In this document: piece after piece, positions 1 to 5,929 of the stretch
Numbering within the stretch: position 1 is the first letter of the stretch
Layout: each line of letters begins with the position of its first letter
NCBI GenBank assembly: GCA_934217675.1
Contig: CAKQCV010000032.1
Location: 1 to 26,789 of the forward strand
DNA length: 26,789 nt
Direction: 5' to 3'
Source of the DNA: an uncultured Prevotella sp.
GTDB taxonomy: Bacteria; Bacteroidota; Bacteroidia; Bacteroidales; Bacteroidaceae
Notes under the pieces: model-generated
Database searches by the model: none
What the model was told of the DNA's origin: nothing
Seen by the model: the letters and a program-made list of their open reading frames with translations, nothing else
Position numbers and translations under genes: made by a program

Positions 1-87
1 CTGTGGGAGAATAAAATTAAAATCCGTCTAAGTACTGCGGATTATCTCATTCCCAATCCGTAAGCCAATCCACTTACTGATTGGGAC
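1..87. repeat. Partial copy 1 of the ~370-bp intergenic repeat
   Basis: Bases 1-87 match 1061-1147 and 2108-2194 almost base for base, starting at ctgtgggagaataaaatt and ending with a long inverted repeat. The window edge cuts the copy, so its GxxExxY part and promoter would lie to the left. The inverted repeat (51-86) can form a stem of about 13 bp (TCCCAATC and GTAAG arms with one mismatch) around an 8-base loop. It lies 7 bp past the stop codon of the PIN-domain toxin. No T-run follows on the minus strand, so it is not a classical intrinsic terminator there. Confidence 0.85.
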
Positions 88-93
88 TATATT

Positions 94-486
94 TTACTCC
101 CAATCTTCAAGTCTTATATTAGGGATTCTCTGAAAATGCTTCGTGTTGTGCGTCACCAATGTCATCGAATTGTCTAATGCAGTAGAGCCTATCAACAAAT
201 CAAATTCATCAATGCGCATACCTTTTGCTTCAAGATGGCTCTTTATCTTTCCATAAGTGCGTAAACTTGGAAAGACTGGCACGATTTCAAAAGAATCTAA
301 TATGTATTGAACATCTTGAAATTGAGACGGACGACCAGATTTGCTTGCGCCATAAAACAATTCTGCAATTGTCATTTCCGAAACCATGCAATTTTCTTCA
401 CCTCTTTCGAAAATTGTATTCAGAACATTCTTGTTGCCTCTGATAAGAGCTACACAAGCTGTAGTATCGAGAATATACTTTACCAT
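94..486 (-). CDS. vapC: VapC-like PIN-domain toxin (RNase)
   Basis: This is a 130-residue PIN-domain protein of normal VapC length. The expected acidic metal-binding residues are visible: Asp7 in ILDTTA, Glu42 in TIAELFYG, Asp93 and Asp96 in RIDEFDLLIG, and the late Asn in THNTKHF (residue 114). VapC toxins are Mg-dependent RNases that usually cleave tRNA or rRNA and are held inactive by the upstream antitoxin. The ATG overlaps the end of the antitoxin gene by 7 bp, so translation is probably coupled. All catalytic positions look intact, so the toxin is probably functional. The target cannot be read from sequence. The unit is bounded by repeats on both sides and would move as a block if those recombine. 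Confidence 0.93.
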   Translation of the reverse strand: MVKYILDTTACVALIRGNKNVLNTIFERGEENCMVSEMTIAELFYGASKSGRPSQFQDVQYILDSFEIVPVFPSLRTYGKIKSHLEAKGMRIDEFDLLIGSTALDNSMTLVTHNTKHFQRIPNIRLEDWE

Positions 487-725
487 ACCAAATCTTTCTG
501 CTCGTAATGTCTTGCAGCTCTTAACTCATCTGCCACCTGTGTTGTCGTCTTCTCATTCTCCCAATTTCCAGAAAAACAAGTTCTAAGATCTGGCTTTGCT
601 TTCTCGACCGTAGATTTTGAACGTATCGTAACTACAAGCTTAGATATAATATCCAACTTGTCATCATCGCTCAACCTTGCCAACATTGGCATATAAAAAT
701 CTGAAACTCTTACTGCCTGTTTCAT
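480..725 (-). CDS. Antitoxin partner of the PIN-domain toxin
   Basis: This 81-residue protein is encoded directly upstream of the toxin with a 7-bp overlap, the normal antitoxin-toxin arrangement. The N-terminal half (VSDFYMPMLARLSDDDKLDIISKL) looks like a short helical dimerisation region. The C-terminal part, with FSGNWENEK and VADELRAARH, resembles the FxGxW...IRxxR tail of Bacteroidetes VapB-type antitoxins that wraps the PIN active site. The start is well supported: AAGGAG lies 5-10 bases upstream of the ATG, and a Bacteroidetes-type promoter motif lies about 40 bp upstream inside the adjoining repeat. Such antitoxins usually autoregulate, but I could not pick out an operator with certainty. 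The palindrome AAACGTTT just upstream of the RBS is one candidate. Confidence 0.85.
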   Translation of the reverse strand: MKQAVRVSDFYMPMLARLSDDDKLDIISKLVVTIRSKSTVEKAKPDLRTCFSGNWENEKTTTQVADELRAARHYEQKDLVW

Positions 726-737
726 AATTTTCTCCTT

Positions 738-750
738 TTAAACGTTTAAA
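738..750. promoter_or_regulatory. Candidate antitoxin operator (palindrome TTTAAACGTTTAAA)
   Basis: A perfect palindrome centred on AACGTT sits between the proposed promoter and the ribosome binding site of the antitoxin. Type II antitoxins commonly repress their own promoter through such sites. The position fits, but nothing else tests it. Confidence 0.35.
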
Positions 751-765
751 AATGTATATACACTG

Positions 766-797
766 CAAAAATACATTTTTCCCCTCACACCGCCAAA
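766..797 (-). promoter_or_regulatory. Bacteroidetes-type promoter for the toxin-antitoxin unit
   Basis: On the minus strand TTTG (797-794) is followed after 20 bp by TATTTTTG (773-766), matching the Bacteroidetes -33/-7 pattern TTTG...TAnnTTTG. It sits at the edge of the repeat and faces the antitoxin start at 725. The same arrangement recurs at 1812-1843 and 3640-3671, each time upstream of a different cargo gene. Confidence 0.6.
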
Positions 798-1147
798 CAT
801 CTTATTCTATTTTAACCATTTACTTTGCGGAACAAACCATCCTTGCGGAACTGATGGCATAAAGCAACTTTGTAAACCGACTCCAAAAGACCAGGTCCTA
901 AGATATTATACACCTTATAAATGGCACCTCGCATCTTATATGTTATTTCATTGTCTGTCATAAGCACTTGTAATAGACAAAGACCGTAAGGTCTAAAATC
1001 TGTGTAAATATTTTATTTTCATTTCACAAACTAAGAAAAATCTGTGTTCATCTGTGCAATCTGTGGGAGAATAAAATTAAAATCCGTCAAAGTCCTGCGG
1101 ATTATCTCATTCCCAATCCGTAAGCCAATCAACTTACTGATTGGGAT
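774..1147. repeat. Full copy 2 of the ~370-bp intergenic repeat
   Basis: Elements from low to high coordinate: a conserved edge with the promoter -33 box, a GxxExxY remnant (812-961), a small hairpin AGACC-GTAA-GGTCT (981-994), ATCTGTG iterons (998, 1040, 1050, 1059), a conserved ctgtgggag block and a 36-bp inverted repeat (1111-1146). The interval 809-963 is identical to 1855-2009 by eye. The next copy is 1819-2194, and partial copies are at 1-87 and 3647-3690. The 540-bp gap between the antitoxin and the Rpn remnant is filled by this repeat, a 25-codon ORF of no recognisable identity (1154-1228) and a REP-like element (1229-1319). Confidence 0.9.
812..961 (-). pseudogene. Truncated GxxExxY protein (49 aa), repeat-borne copy A
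   Basis: The reading frame starts at ATG 961-959 and stops at 812. It contains YKVYNILGPGLLESVYKVAL, with GLLESVY matching the signature that names the GxxExxY family (PD-(D/E)XK-like). Intact members are about 125 residues. This one ends after residue 49, at VNG-stop, where the chain should continue into the nuclease-like core, so the catalytic half is missing. It is identical in DNA and protein to the copy at 1858-2007, which means recent duplication or ongoing gene conversion. It may be only a fossil carried in the repeat, or a short peptide kept for its own role. Confidence 0.8.
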
Positions 1148-1228
1148 TATTCTTTATAAATTCTTAATCAAGAATTCAATAAATTCATCCTTGACATTAG
1201 AGATTTCTCCCTTGTCATATACCTCCAT

Positions 1229-1319
1229 AGTCACTTTTCTTCAAGCGAGCGCAAAGAAAGCTTGCTTTCGAATTGCCGAGTGCAGCTTATCTTATGCAAA
1301 GATTGTACAAAGTCGAACT
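1229..1319. repeat. REP-like structured element, copy 1
   Basis: The segment contains an imperfect palindrome, GAAAGC-TT-GCTTTC, between GCAAA and GAATTGC arms, followed by gtgcagcttatcttatgcaaagattgtac. A clearly related element lies at 3691-3770, where the centre reads GAAGC-TT-GCTTC. Both lie just past the stop codon of a minus-strand gene, although the exact orientation of their arms differs. They may act as mRNA 3' ends or transposable palindromes. Confidence 0.55.
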
Positions 1320-1775
1320 TTACAAATTTTCAATCTCATCTCTTGATAAATCCGTCATATTTATGACGGTATCAACATCCATACCAGCAACAAGCATTTT
1401 TTTAGCTATTTGAATAGCCTTCATATTCTGTCCTTCCTCACGTCCCTTCTCCAAAGCCGTATCAATAGAATTCTTGACATCACGGTATGCCTTCAAGCTG
1501 TCCTCATACTCTTTCAGCTCCGTAGGGGTGAACTTGGCAATCTCCGCTTCCTCGAAGAGTTTGGCGAACACTTTCTCTTTCAGTGCAGCAGGTCGCTCGT
1601 CCAACCGAGACAAGTTCTTCAAAACATACAGCCACTTGTCATAAAGCGTGACAAGCTCATCTTCTGTTTTGTTAAACTTAGCAATCTCGACATACTTGAA
1701 AGAAAGTTTGTCATTGAATACTTTATGCGTCTTCTTGTCGAGCAAGCTTATATATCGTTCCTCTATCTTTCTCAT
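1320..1775 (-). pseudogene. C-terminal remnant of an Rpn/PD-(D/E)XK family transposase-nuclease
   Basis: The 151 residues match the second half of the Rpn-type PD-(D/E)XK transposase family (full length near 290-300). They contain KFNKTEDELVTLYDKWLYVLKN, ERPAALKEKVFAKLFEEAEIAKFT, LKEYEDSLKAYRDVKNSIDTA, the charged EKGREEG linker and the small C-terminal helical domain ending LSRDEIENL. The N-terminal nuclease core with its catalytic D-ExK residues is absent. The start nonetheless has AAGGAGAAG 5 bases upstream of the ATG, and a promoter-like motif lies in the adjoining repeat, so it can be translated. It could be a decayed gene. In E. coli, C-terminal Rpn fragments are reported to be made as separate small proteins, so a retained function is possible. 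Confidence 0.75.
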
Positions 1776-1811
1776 AATCTTCTCCTTTTTACGCTCTACG
1801 GAATTAGATTA

Positions 1812-1843
1812 CAAAGAGACATTTTTCCCCTCACACCGCCAAA
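1812..1843 (-). promoter_or_regulatory. Repeat-borne promoter-like motif upstream of the Rpn remnant
   Basis: TTTG (1843-1840) and TCTCTTTG (1819-1812) are spaced by 20 bp on the minus strand, one mismatch from TAnnTTTG. Position relative to the repeat edge is the same as in the other two copies. Confidence 0.45.
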
Positions 1844-2194
1844 CTTATTGCTCTATTTTAACCATTTACTTTGCGGAACAAACCATCCTTGCGGAACTGA
1901 TGGCATAAAGCAACTTTGTAAACCGACTCCAAAAGACCAGGTCCTAAGATATTATACACCTTATAAATGGCACCTCGCATCTTATATGTTATTTCATTGT
2001 CTGTCATAATTCAATATTGTTGAAATAAGACCGCAAGGTCTAAAATCTGTGTAAATATTTTTATTATAAATCGCAAAGTAAAGAATATCTGTGTTCATCT
2101 GTGTAATCTGTGGGAGAATAAAATTAAAATCCGTCTAAGTTCTGCGGATTATCTCATTCCCAATCCGTAAGCCAATCAACTTACAGATTGGGAT
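1819..2194. repeat. Full copy 3 of the ~370-bp intergenic repeat
   Basis: It has the same order of elements as copy 2: promoter edge, GxxExxY remnant (1858-2007), hairpin AGACC-GCAA-GGTCT (2028-2041), ATCTGTG iterons (2045, 2087, 2097, 2106), ctgtgggag block and 36-bp inverted repeat (2158-2193). The last three iterons keep the 10- and 9-bp spacing seen in copy 2. The hairpin loop differs (GCAA against GTAA) while the stem is unchanged. Confidence 0.9.
1858..2007 (-). pseudogene. Truncated GxxExxY protein (49 aa), repeat-borne copy B
   Basis: The reading frame runs from ATG 2007-2005 to a stop at 1858-1860 and is identical to the remnant at 812-961. It shows the GxxExxY signature GLLESVY and stops before the nuclease-like core. 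The identity, against the divergence of flanking spacer bases, argues that this part is kept homogeneous or was copied recently. Confidence 0.8.
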
Positions 2195-2200
2195 TGCTAA

Positions 2201-2635
2201 TTATTCTTTTACCAATTCTATTTTCATGCCTTCAAGCAAATCCTCAGCAGGAATCTTTGGAATGAACGCCGAATTAAGAGGCGTGCCTTCCGCTTCCTTA
2301 TAAAACAAGCCACTGACAAAAGCATTGGCATAGGAAACAAATTCCATGACAACAGACGATGATTTTATATTCTCATCATTATCTTCCAGTTCTGCCCAAT
2401 TTGGGAGCTTGGCTATAATGGTGGCACCACCTTGCAACAACTCCTTGCCATCTGGGAGATAATATCTTACAACAGTATGCAACCCCACGACATCATTACC
2501 TTTGATGTGCTGCAAGACAATCAAGAACGAGAATTTCACGTCTTTCATCATTTCAGACGTAATATTGACTTCACGATTTACCTCAAAAGGAATCTCCTTG
2601 ATTTGTAGTATCTGTATATGCTGCTTTGTTTCCAT
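2201..2635 (-). CDS. Hypothetical protein, possibly SecB-like fold
   Basis: This is a 144-residue soluble protein with no signal peptide. The pattern is several amphipathic strands (IQILQIKEIPFEV, VKFSFLIVLQHI, GLHTVVRYYLP, GGATIIAKLP) followed by a helix VVMEFVSYANAFVSGLFYKE and a proline-rich IPKIPAEDLL turn. That order, and the helix followed by a P-containing segment ending in a hydrophobic helix, recalls SecB chaperones (about 150 residues), but I see no diagnostic motif. SecB-like proteins occur as chaperones in some toxin-antitoxin-chaperone systems, which would suit the setting. It is the last gene of a three-gene unit and ends 8 bp before the 36-bp hairpin of repeat copy 3. Real gene likely, function uncertain. 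Confidence 0.7.
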   Translation of the reverse strand: METKQHIQILQIKEIPFEVNREVNITSEMMKDVKFSFLIVLQHIKGNDVVGLHTVVRYYLPDGKELLQGGATIIAKLPNWAELEDNDENIKSSSVVMEFVSYANAFVSGLFYKEAEGTPLNSAFIPKIPAEDLLEGMKIELVKE

Positions 2636-2654
2636 AACTCTAAATATTTAAAGA

Positions 2655-3059
2655 TTATACCACTTTGCGAAGATAGTCCTTGATACCTACACTATTGTTG
2701 GCGAGAGCCATATTGAATGTGTCATCAAGTCCATCATCCTGCAACTTTCTGTCAGCCTCCTTGTTGTCGATAGGCACAAAGTCCTCTTTACGCAGACCTG
2801 TTTTTGCATTTTGCTTGTAATAGAAAGAAGGGAAACGACCGAATATCTGTTTCAGCCCTACTTTACCGTCCATATATTCCAAAACAACTGATGGCTGCAC
2901 TTGGGTTAGCACAAAAGTGTTGTCATCATTGTCTTCATAAATACGCACAAAGAGAAAATACTGTCCACTTTTGCGGTCAGAATACAATGACGACAAGGCT
3001 TCTTCAAGCACTTGCAAATGCCCAACCAATATAAAGTCCTCATTCTTTTTCATCTTCAT
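2655..3059 (-). CDS. Hypothetical protein (middle gene of three-gene cargo)
   Basis: This is a 134-residue soluble protein that I do not recognise. The N-terminal half alternates strands (FILVGHLQVLEEALSSLYSD, GQYFLFVRIYEDND, TFVLTQVQPSVVLEYMDGKV), then IFGRFPSFYYKQ, and a charged acidic C-terminal third. Its ATG (3059) lies inside the end of the upstream gene by 20 bp, and the next gene starts 19 bp after its stop, so the three are co-translated. A second ATG six bases further in is an equally possible start. Confidence 0.7.
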   Translation of the reverse strand: MKMKKNEDFILVGHLQVLEEALSSLYSDRKSGQYFLFVRIYEDNDDNTFVLTQVQPSVVLEYMDGKVGLKQIFGRFPSFYYKQNAKTGLRKEDFVPIDNKEADRKLQDDGLDDTFNMALANNSVGIKDYLRKVV

Positions 3060-3620
3060 GTCTGTAATCTGTTAATTTCCTTGGCTCAAAAGTATTATCA
3101 ATGTGCTCGTCTATATTAAAACCCTCAAACGGCAAAAACACCAAATGCCCATCAGGATTATCATCTGGACTCGTTTGTATCAAACCGTCATTAGGAGTCA
3201 GCCGAACAGCTATGATTGTATCACCTTTCTTATCAAGTAGCTTTTGTTTCTGTCTGTCATTTTTACGTCTATCCAACATTTCCAAGAAGAAAGCAGCCAA
3301 TTTTTCATCTGATACGTTGTAAGATGGAGAATAGTTTCTTACTTGTTCCCATTGGTCATCAACAGAACTTCCTTTCTGAATTTTTGTGGATAGAGTGGAT
3401 TGTTCCAAAGTCAACATATCCCATTGCTGCAATGGCTGTGGTATGTCGTCATTCGGATGCAAGGATTATGCACCAAACGATAATACACACCGTTAGGCTC
3501 ACTCATGTATTTTCCTATGGCTTCTTCACAATTTTCAAGGACATCAGCGTATTTGAAAGACTTCTTGCTTTGAGCCTTTCTTTTTACACTTCCATTCTCT
3601 ATATTGTTCTTCTTAGCCAT
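3040..3620 (-). pseudogene. Frameshifted hypothetical gene (first gene of three-gene cargo)
   Basis: Two frames join into one protein of about 193 residues. The first starts at ATG 3620-3618 (MAKKNNIENG...) and reads ...GVYYRLVHNP, then runs out of frame to a stop near 3411. The second frame continues LHPNDDIPQPLQQWDML... to the stop at 3040. Restoring one base in the CCTT run near 3465 gives ...YYRLVHNPLHPNDDIPQ..., a smooth join. The second frame has a TAA two codons before its first possible start (TTG at 3462), which supports a lost base over a separate gene. The predicted chain is hydrophilic, lysine-rich at the start and acidic at the end. No family is recognised. Sequencing error, real mutation or recoding are all possible. 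Confidence 0.7.
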
Positions 3621-3639
3621 ATTTTCTTGTTTTACGTTA

Positions 3640-3671
3640 CAAAAATACATTTTTCCCCCCACACCGCCCAA
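3640..3671 (-). promoter_or_regulatory. Repeat-borne promoter upstream of the three-gene cargo
   Basis: TATTTTTG (3647-3640) lies 20 bp after TTGG (3671-3668) on the minus strand, the same geometry as at 766-797. It starts about 20 bp upstream of the ATG at 3620. Confidence 0.5.
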
Positions 3672-3690
3672 CTTCTTATTCTATTTTAAC
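3647..3690. repeat. Partial copy 4 of the intergenic repeat (promoter edge only)
   Basis: The stretch acatttttcccccc...ttattctattttaac matches 775-815. Similarity ends exactly at the TAA that closes the GxxExxY remnant in the other copies, and a REP-like element follows at once. The left edge of the repeat is therefore kept while the remnant and iterons are gone. Confidence 0.7.
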
Positions 3691-3770
3691 GCAAAGATTG
3701 TGCAAATCGAATGCAATGAAGCTTGCTTCAATTGCTGAGATGCAGCCAATCTTATGCAAAACGGAGCGTA
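3691..3770. repeat. REP-like structured element, copy 2, at the operon end
   Basis: The segment has nested inverted repeats: GCAAT-GAAGC-TT-GCTTC-A-ATTGC at the centre, flanked by GATTGTGCA and TGCAGCCAATC and by GCAAAG / TTATGCAAA. It begins a few bases past the stop of the last glycan gene (3775) and is related to 1229-1319. It may form or protect the 3' end of the glycan mRNA. There is no clear T-run. Confidence 0.55.
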
Positions 3771-3774
3771 AACA

Positions 3775-4791
3775 TCATTTCAGTCCTTTCCTGTCATTAT
3801 CCTCGAACCAGTCCTCCAGTGCCTCTTCGAAGCTCCACTTAAACCGATAGCCAGAGTTCTTCAACTTCTCGCCACAGATATTCGTGGAAATCTGGAGTTT
3901 CTTCACTCTCGCAGGACAGATGCCCATAGGGGAACCGAGAAGCATCGCCATCCTTGCCATTGGCATGATAACCCAGTTAGGGATGTCTGGCACAAACTGA
4001 GTCAAACCTGTCACCTTCTTCATCGCCTCTACAATATGCTGGATAGTATAAGCTGGTTCAAAGCAGCAGTTATAAAGCTCCACCCCATGCTCATGGTTCT
4101 CCAAGCGGTAAAGCATGAAGCGCACCAACTCCTTCACATAGATACAAGCCTTAATGGTATCCTTTCTACCAGGGTAAGCGAACTTATGTCCACGTATCGC
4201 CCAATACAATCTGGTGAAGTTTCCATTCTCACCCTTTCCGAACACCACACCAGGGCGCACGATGGTAAGCTGGCGATTCTTGGCATCACCATTCTGCCAA
4301 GCCATGTGAATCTTCTCCGCTACCAATTTCGATATACCGTATGCCGTGTTAGGCGTAGGCAAGGTTGTTTCCTTTTTCAATTCCTCAGCAGCTCCGTATG
4401 GTGCAATGCTCGAAGTGAACACAATCTTCTTGATGCCCCATTTCTCAGCGAAAGCCACCACATTCTCAGCACCACGGATATTGGTCTCAAAATACTCATG
4501 GTCCTCATGTCCCGGAGTACGATGTACGGCAGCGAAATTGAAGATGACATCATCCTCGGTAGGTGTGAATGGCAAGTTCTCGATAGGTTTGCGGATGTCA
4601 TACTCGATGAAGGTGCTCTGCAACTTCTGTCCCTCCTTCAAGGCTGGCTTGTAGTCTTTCACCACAGGGTTAGGCGTACCAGGCTTCACGATGTCGAGGT
4701 TATATACTTGAGCATTAGGATAACGCTCCTTAATCAAATTTGTAAGATGGGTACCGATGAAACCAGTACCGCCAGTGATAATATAGTTCAT
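3775..4791 (-). CDS. NAD-dependent epimerase/dehydratase (extended SDR), nucleotide-sugar
   Basis: This 338-residue extended short-chain dehydrogenase acts on a nucleotide sugar in the cytoplasm. The NAD-binding motif GGTGFIG is at residues 7-13, FAAVHRTPGH follows the fourth strand, and the catalytic triad is visible as SS127-128 with Y151-x3-K155 (TAYGISK). Substrate cannot be read. UDP-sugar 4-epimerase or a related 4,6-dehydratase/reductase are both possible. It is the last gene of the operon, 13 bp after the upstream glycosyltransferase. Base composition is clearly richer in G+C than the 16.8-20.3 kb core, closer to rfbB, suggesting older residence. The C-terminal part (RVKKLQISTNICGEKLKNSGYRFKWSFEEALEDWF) is the usual substrate-domain ending. 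Confidence 0.9.
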   Translation of the reverse strand: MNYIITGGTGFIGTHLTNLIKERYPNAQVYNLDIVKPGTPNPVVKDYKPALKEGQKLQSTFIEYDIRKPIENLPFTPTEDDVIFNFAAVHRTPGHEDHEYFETNIRGAENVVAFAEKWGIKKIVFTSSIAPYGAAEELKKETTLPTPNTAYGISKLVAEKIHMAWQNGDAKNRQLTIVRPGVVFGKGENGNFTRLYWAIRGHKFAYPGRKDTIKACIYVKELVRFMLYRLENHEHGVELYNCCFEPAYTIQHIVEAMKKVTGLTQFVPDIPNWVIMPMARMAMLLGSPMGICPARVKKLQISTNICGEKLKNSGYRFKWSFEEALEDWFEDNDRKGLK

Positions 4792-4804
4792 AAAAATGTA
4801 ATTC

Positions 4805-5929
4805 TTATTTTTGTTCGTTTACTGCTTTTTCAAAGTATTTGGTTAATCTCTCAGCTTCGCTTACAGCATCAAAGCCATGAGACTTCAGATAATTTTTGCG
4901 ACCTCTTCGATTCTTCATCAGCTTGGCTGTTTCAGGGATAATAATATCAGCCCACTCCTTAGCCGACTTACTCAACTCGATAAAATGTCCGAGTTCTTCT
5001 ATTCCTGCCTCACGAGTAATCGCGTCAGAGAAAAATACTGGAAGACCAGCGGCTTGCGACTCAACTCCAACAATCGGGAAACCCTCGTAGAGCGATGGAA
5101 GCAAGAAGGCATCAAAGGCATTGTAGAATTTTCGGATGTCCTCACGTCTTCCCAACCAACTCATTTTATCGCCAAATCCATATTCGGCAATCTTCGCCTT
5201 CATCTCCTGTTCCATAGAGCCTATACCGATAATGACAAAATGAGCATTGTCTTGTCTGTTTTTGATTTCGTTCATCACATCTATCAAAAACATCGGATTC
5301 TTCTGCTTCTCAAAACGAGCAATAGTGCCATATACCACCTTGTCATTCCAACCGAACGCCTGACGTGTTTTCTCTCTAAGTTCTGGTGAGAAATCATTTT
5401 TCTCCGCATCCACTGGATTCAAGAAGATAGCCACCTTACCTTTTTGAGTAGTAGCCTTGCCAAACTGATATTCCGCACTTTGAATGCCATTCGCCATATA
5501 GTAGTTGCAGAACCAATGAGAAAAACGTTTCAGTACATTTTTCATCATTGTTTTCTTCTTCTCCAACTTTGATGCTGTCGTCAAGCTTTCGCTTACTCTT
5601 ACCTTGATGCCAGCCATCTTTGCCACAAACAGCGGAAAGATGTTCATCGTATTGTTTGCCGCATAAAGCACATCATATTGCTCTCGCCTATAAAGCTGAT
5701 AAAGAGCCTTCATGTGGCTCACTATCTTCTGATAAGGAGGAACTACATAAACATTTCCTCCCAAAGCTTTCACTTCATCAAATGGAATGCTATTGGAGTC
5801 CTCATCCACTATCAAATCGAACTTCACTCTTTCGGGCGAAAAATTTCTCATGTAAGCCATGACCAAACTTTTCTGTCCACCAGAATCACACTTATTTACA
5901 CTTATAGCAACCTTTATTGGTGACATCAT
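4805..5929 (-). CDS. Glycosyltransferase, GT4 type (GT-B fold), paralogue 1
   Basis: This is a 374-residue cytosolic retaining-type GT-B enzyme. The N-terminal acceptor domain starts IKVAISVNKCDSGGQKS. The C-terminal donor domain has YGTIARFEKQKNP, FVIIGIGSMEQEM and the EX7E-type motif in SLYEGFPIVGVESQAAGLPV. It adds one sugar to the lipid-linked repeat unit. Donor and linkage are not readable. It is a tandem paralogue of the next gene upstream (6009-7130): both have HSGGK/DSGGQ starts, KMAGIKVR-type segments, FSHWF.NYYMAN and FYNAFDAFLLPSLYEG. Two adjacent ATGs (5929 and 5926) are possible starts, preceded by GGAGAAAGGAG. A one-base change in the G tract at 6012-6019 would bring the upstream frame to a stop overlapping this start. 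Confidence 0.92.
   Translation of the reverse strand: MMSPIKVAISVNKCDSGGQKSLVMAYMRNFSPERVKFDLIVDEDSNSIPFDEVKALGGNVYVVPPYQKIVSHMKALYQLYRREQYDVLYAANNTMNIFPLFVAKMAGIKVRVSESLTTASKLEKKKTMMKNVLKRFSHWFCNYYMANGIQSAEYQFGKATTQKGKVAIFLNPVDAEKNDFSPELREKTRQAFGWNDKVVYGTIARFEKQKNPMFLIDVMNEIKNRQDNAHFVIIGIGSMEQEMKAKIAEYGFGDKMSWLGRREDIRKFYNAFDAFLLPSLYEGFPIVGVESQAAGLPVFFSDAITREAGIEELGHFIELSKSAKEWADIIIPETAKLMKNRRGRKNYLKSHGFDAVSEAERLTKYFEKAVNEQK

Noticed and set aside
51..86. The 36-bp inverted repeat as an intrinsic terminator of the toxin gene
   Set aside because: No T-run follows the stem on the minus strand. It could still end transcripts in another way, so it is recorded only as part of the repeat.
1410..2009. 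199-residue plus-strand frame
   Set aside because: It crosses the Rpn remnant and the repeat on the opposite strand and has no protein-like motif or repeat-independent support.
51..2193. The 36-bp inverted repeats as integron attC sites
   Set aside because: They lack the paired GTTRRRY/RYYYAAC-type core sites, arms are nearly identical between copies, and no integrase is in view.
3040..3462. A separate 140-residue gene starting at TTG 3462
   Set aside because: A weak start, a stop directly upstream, and a smooth join to the upstream frame by one base make a frameshifted single gene more likely.
3621..3671. Extension of the frameshifted gene to an upstream ATG at 3671
   Set aside because: It would place the start inside the repeat's promoter motif. 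MAKKNN at 3620 is the natural start.
4036..4941. 301-residue plus-strand frame
   Set aside because: It is antisense to the epimerase with clear SDR motifs. Composition is that of a shadow frame.
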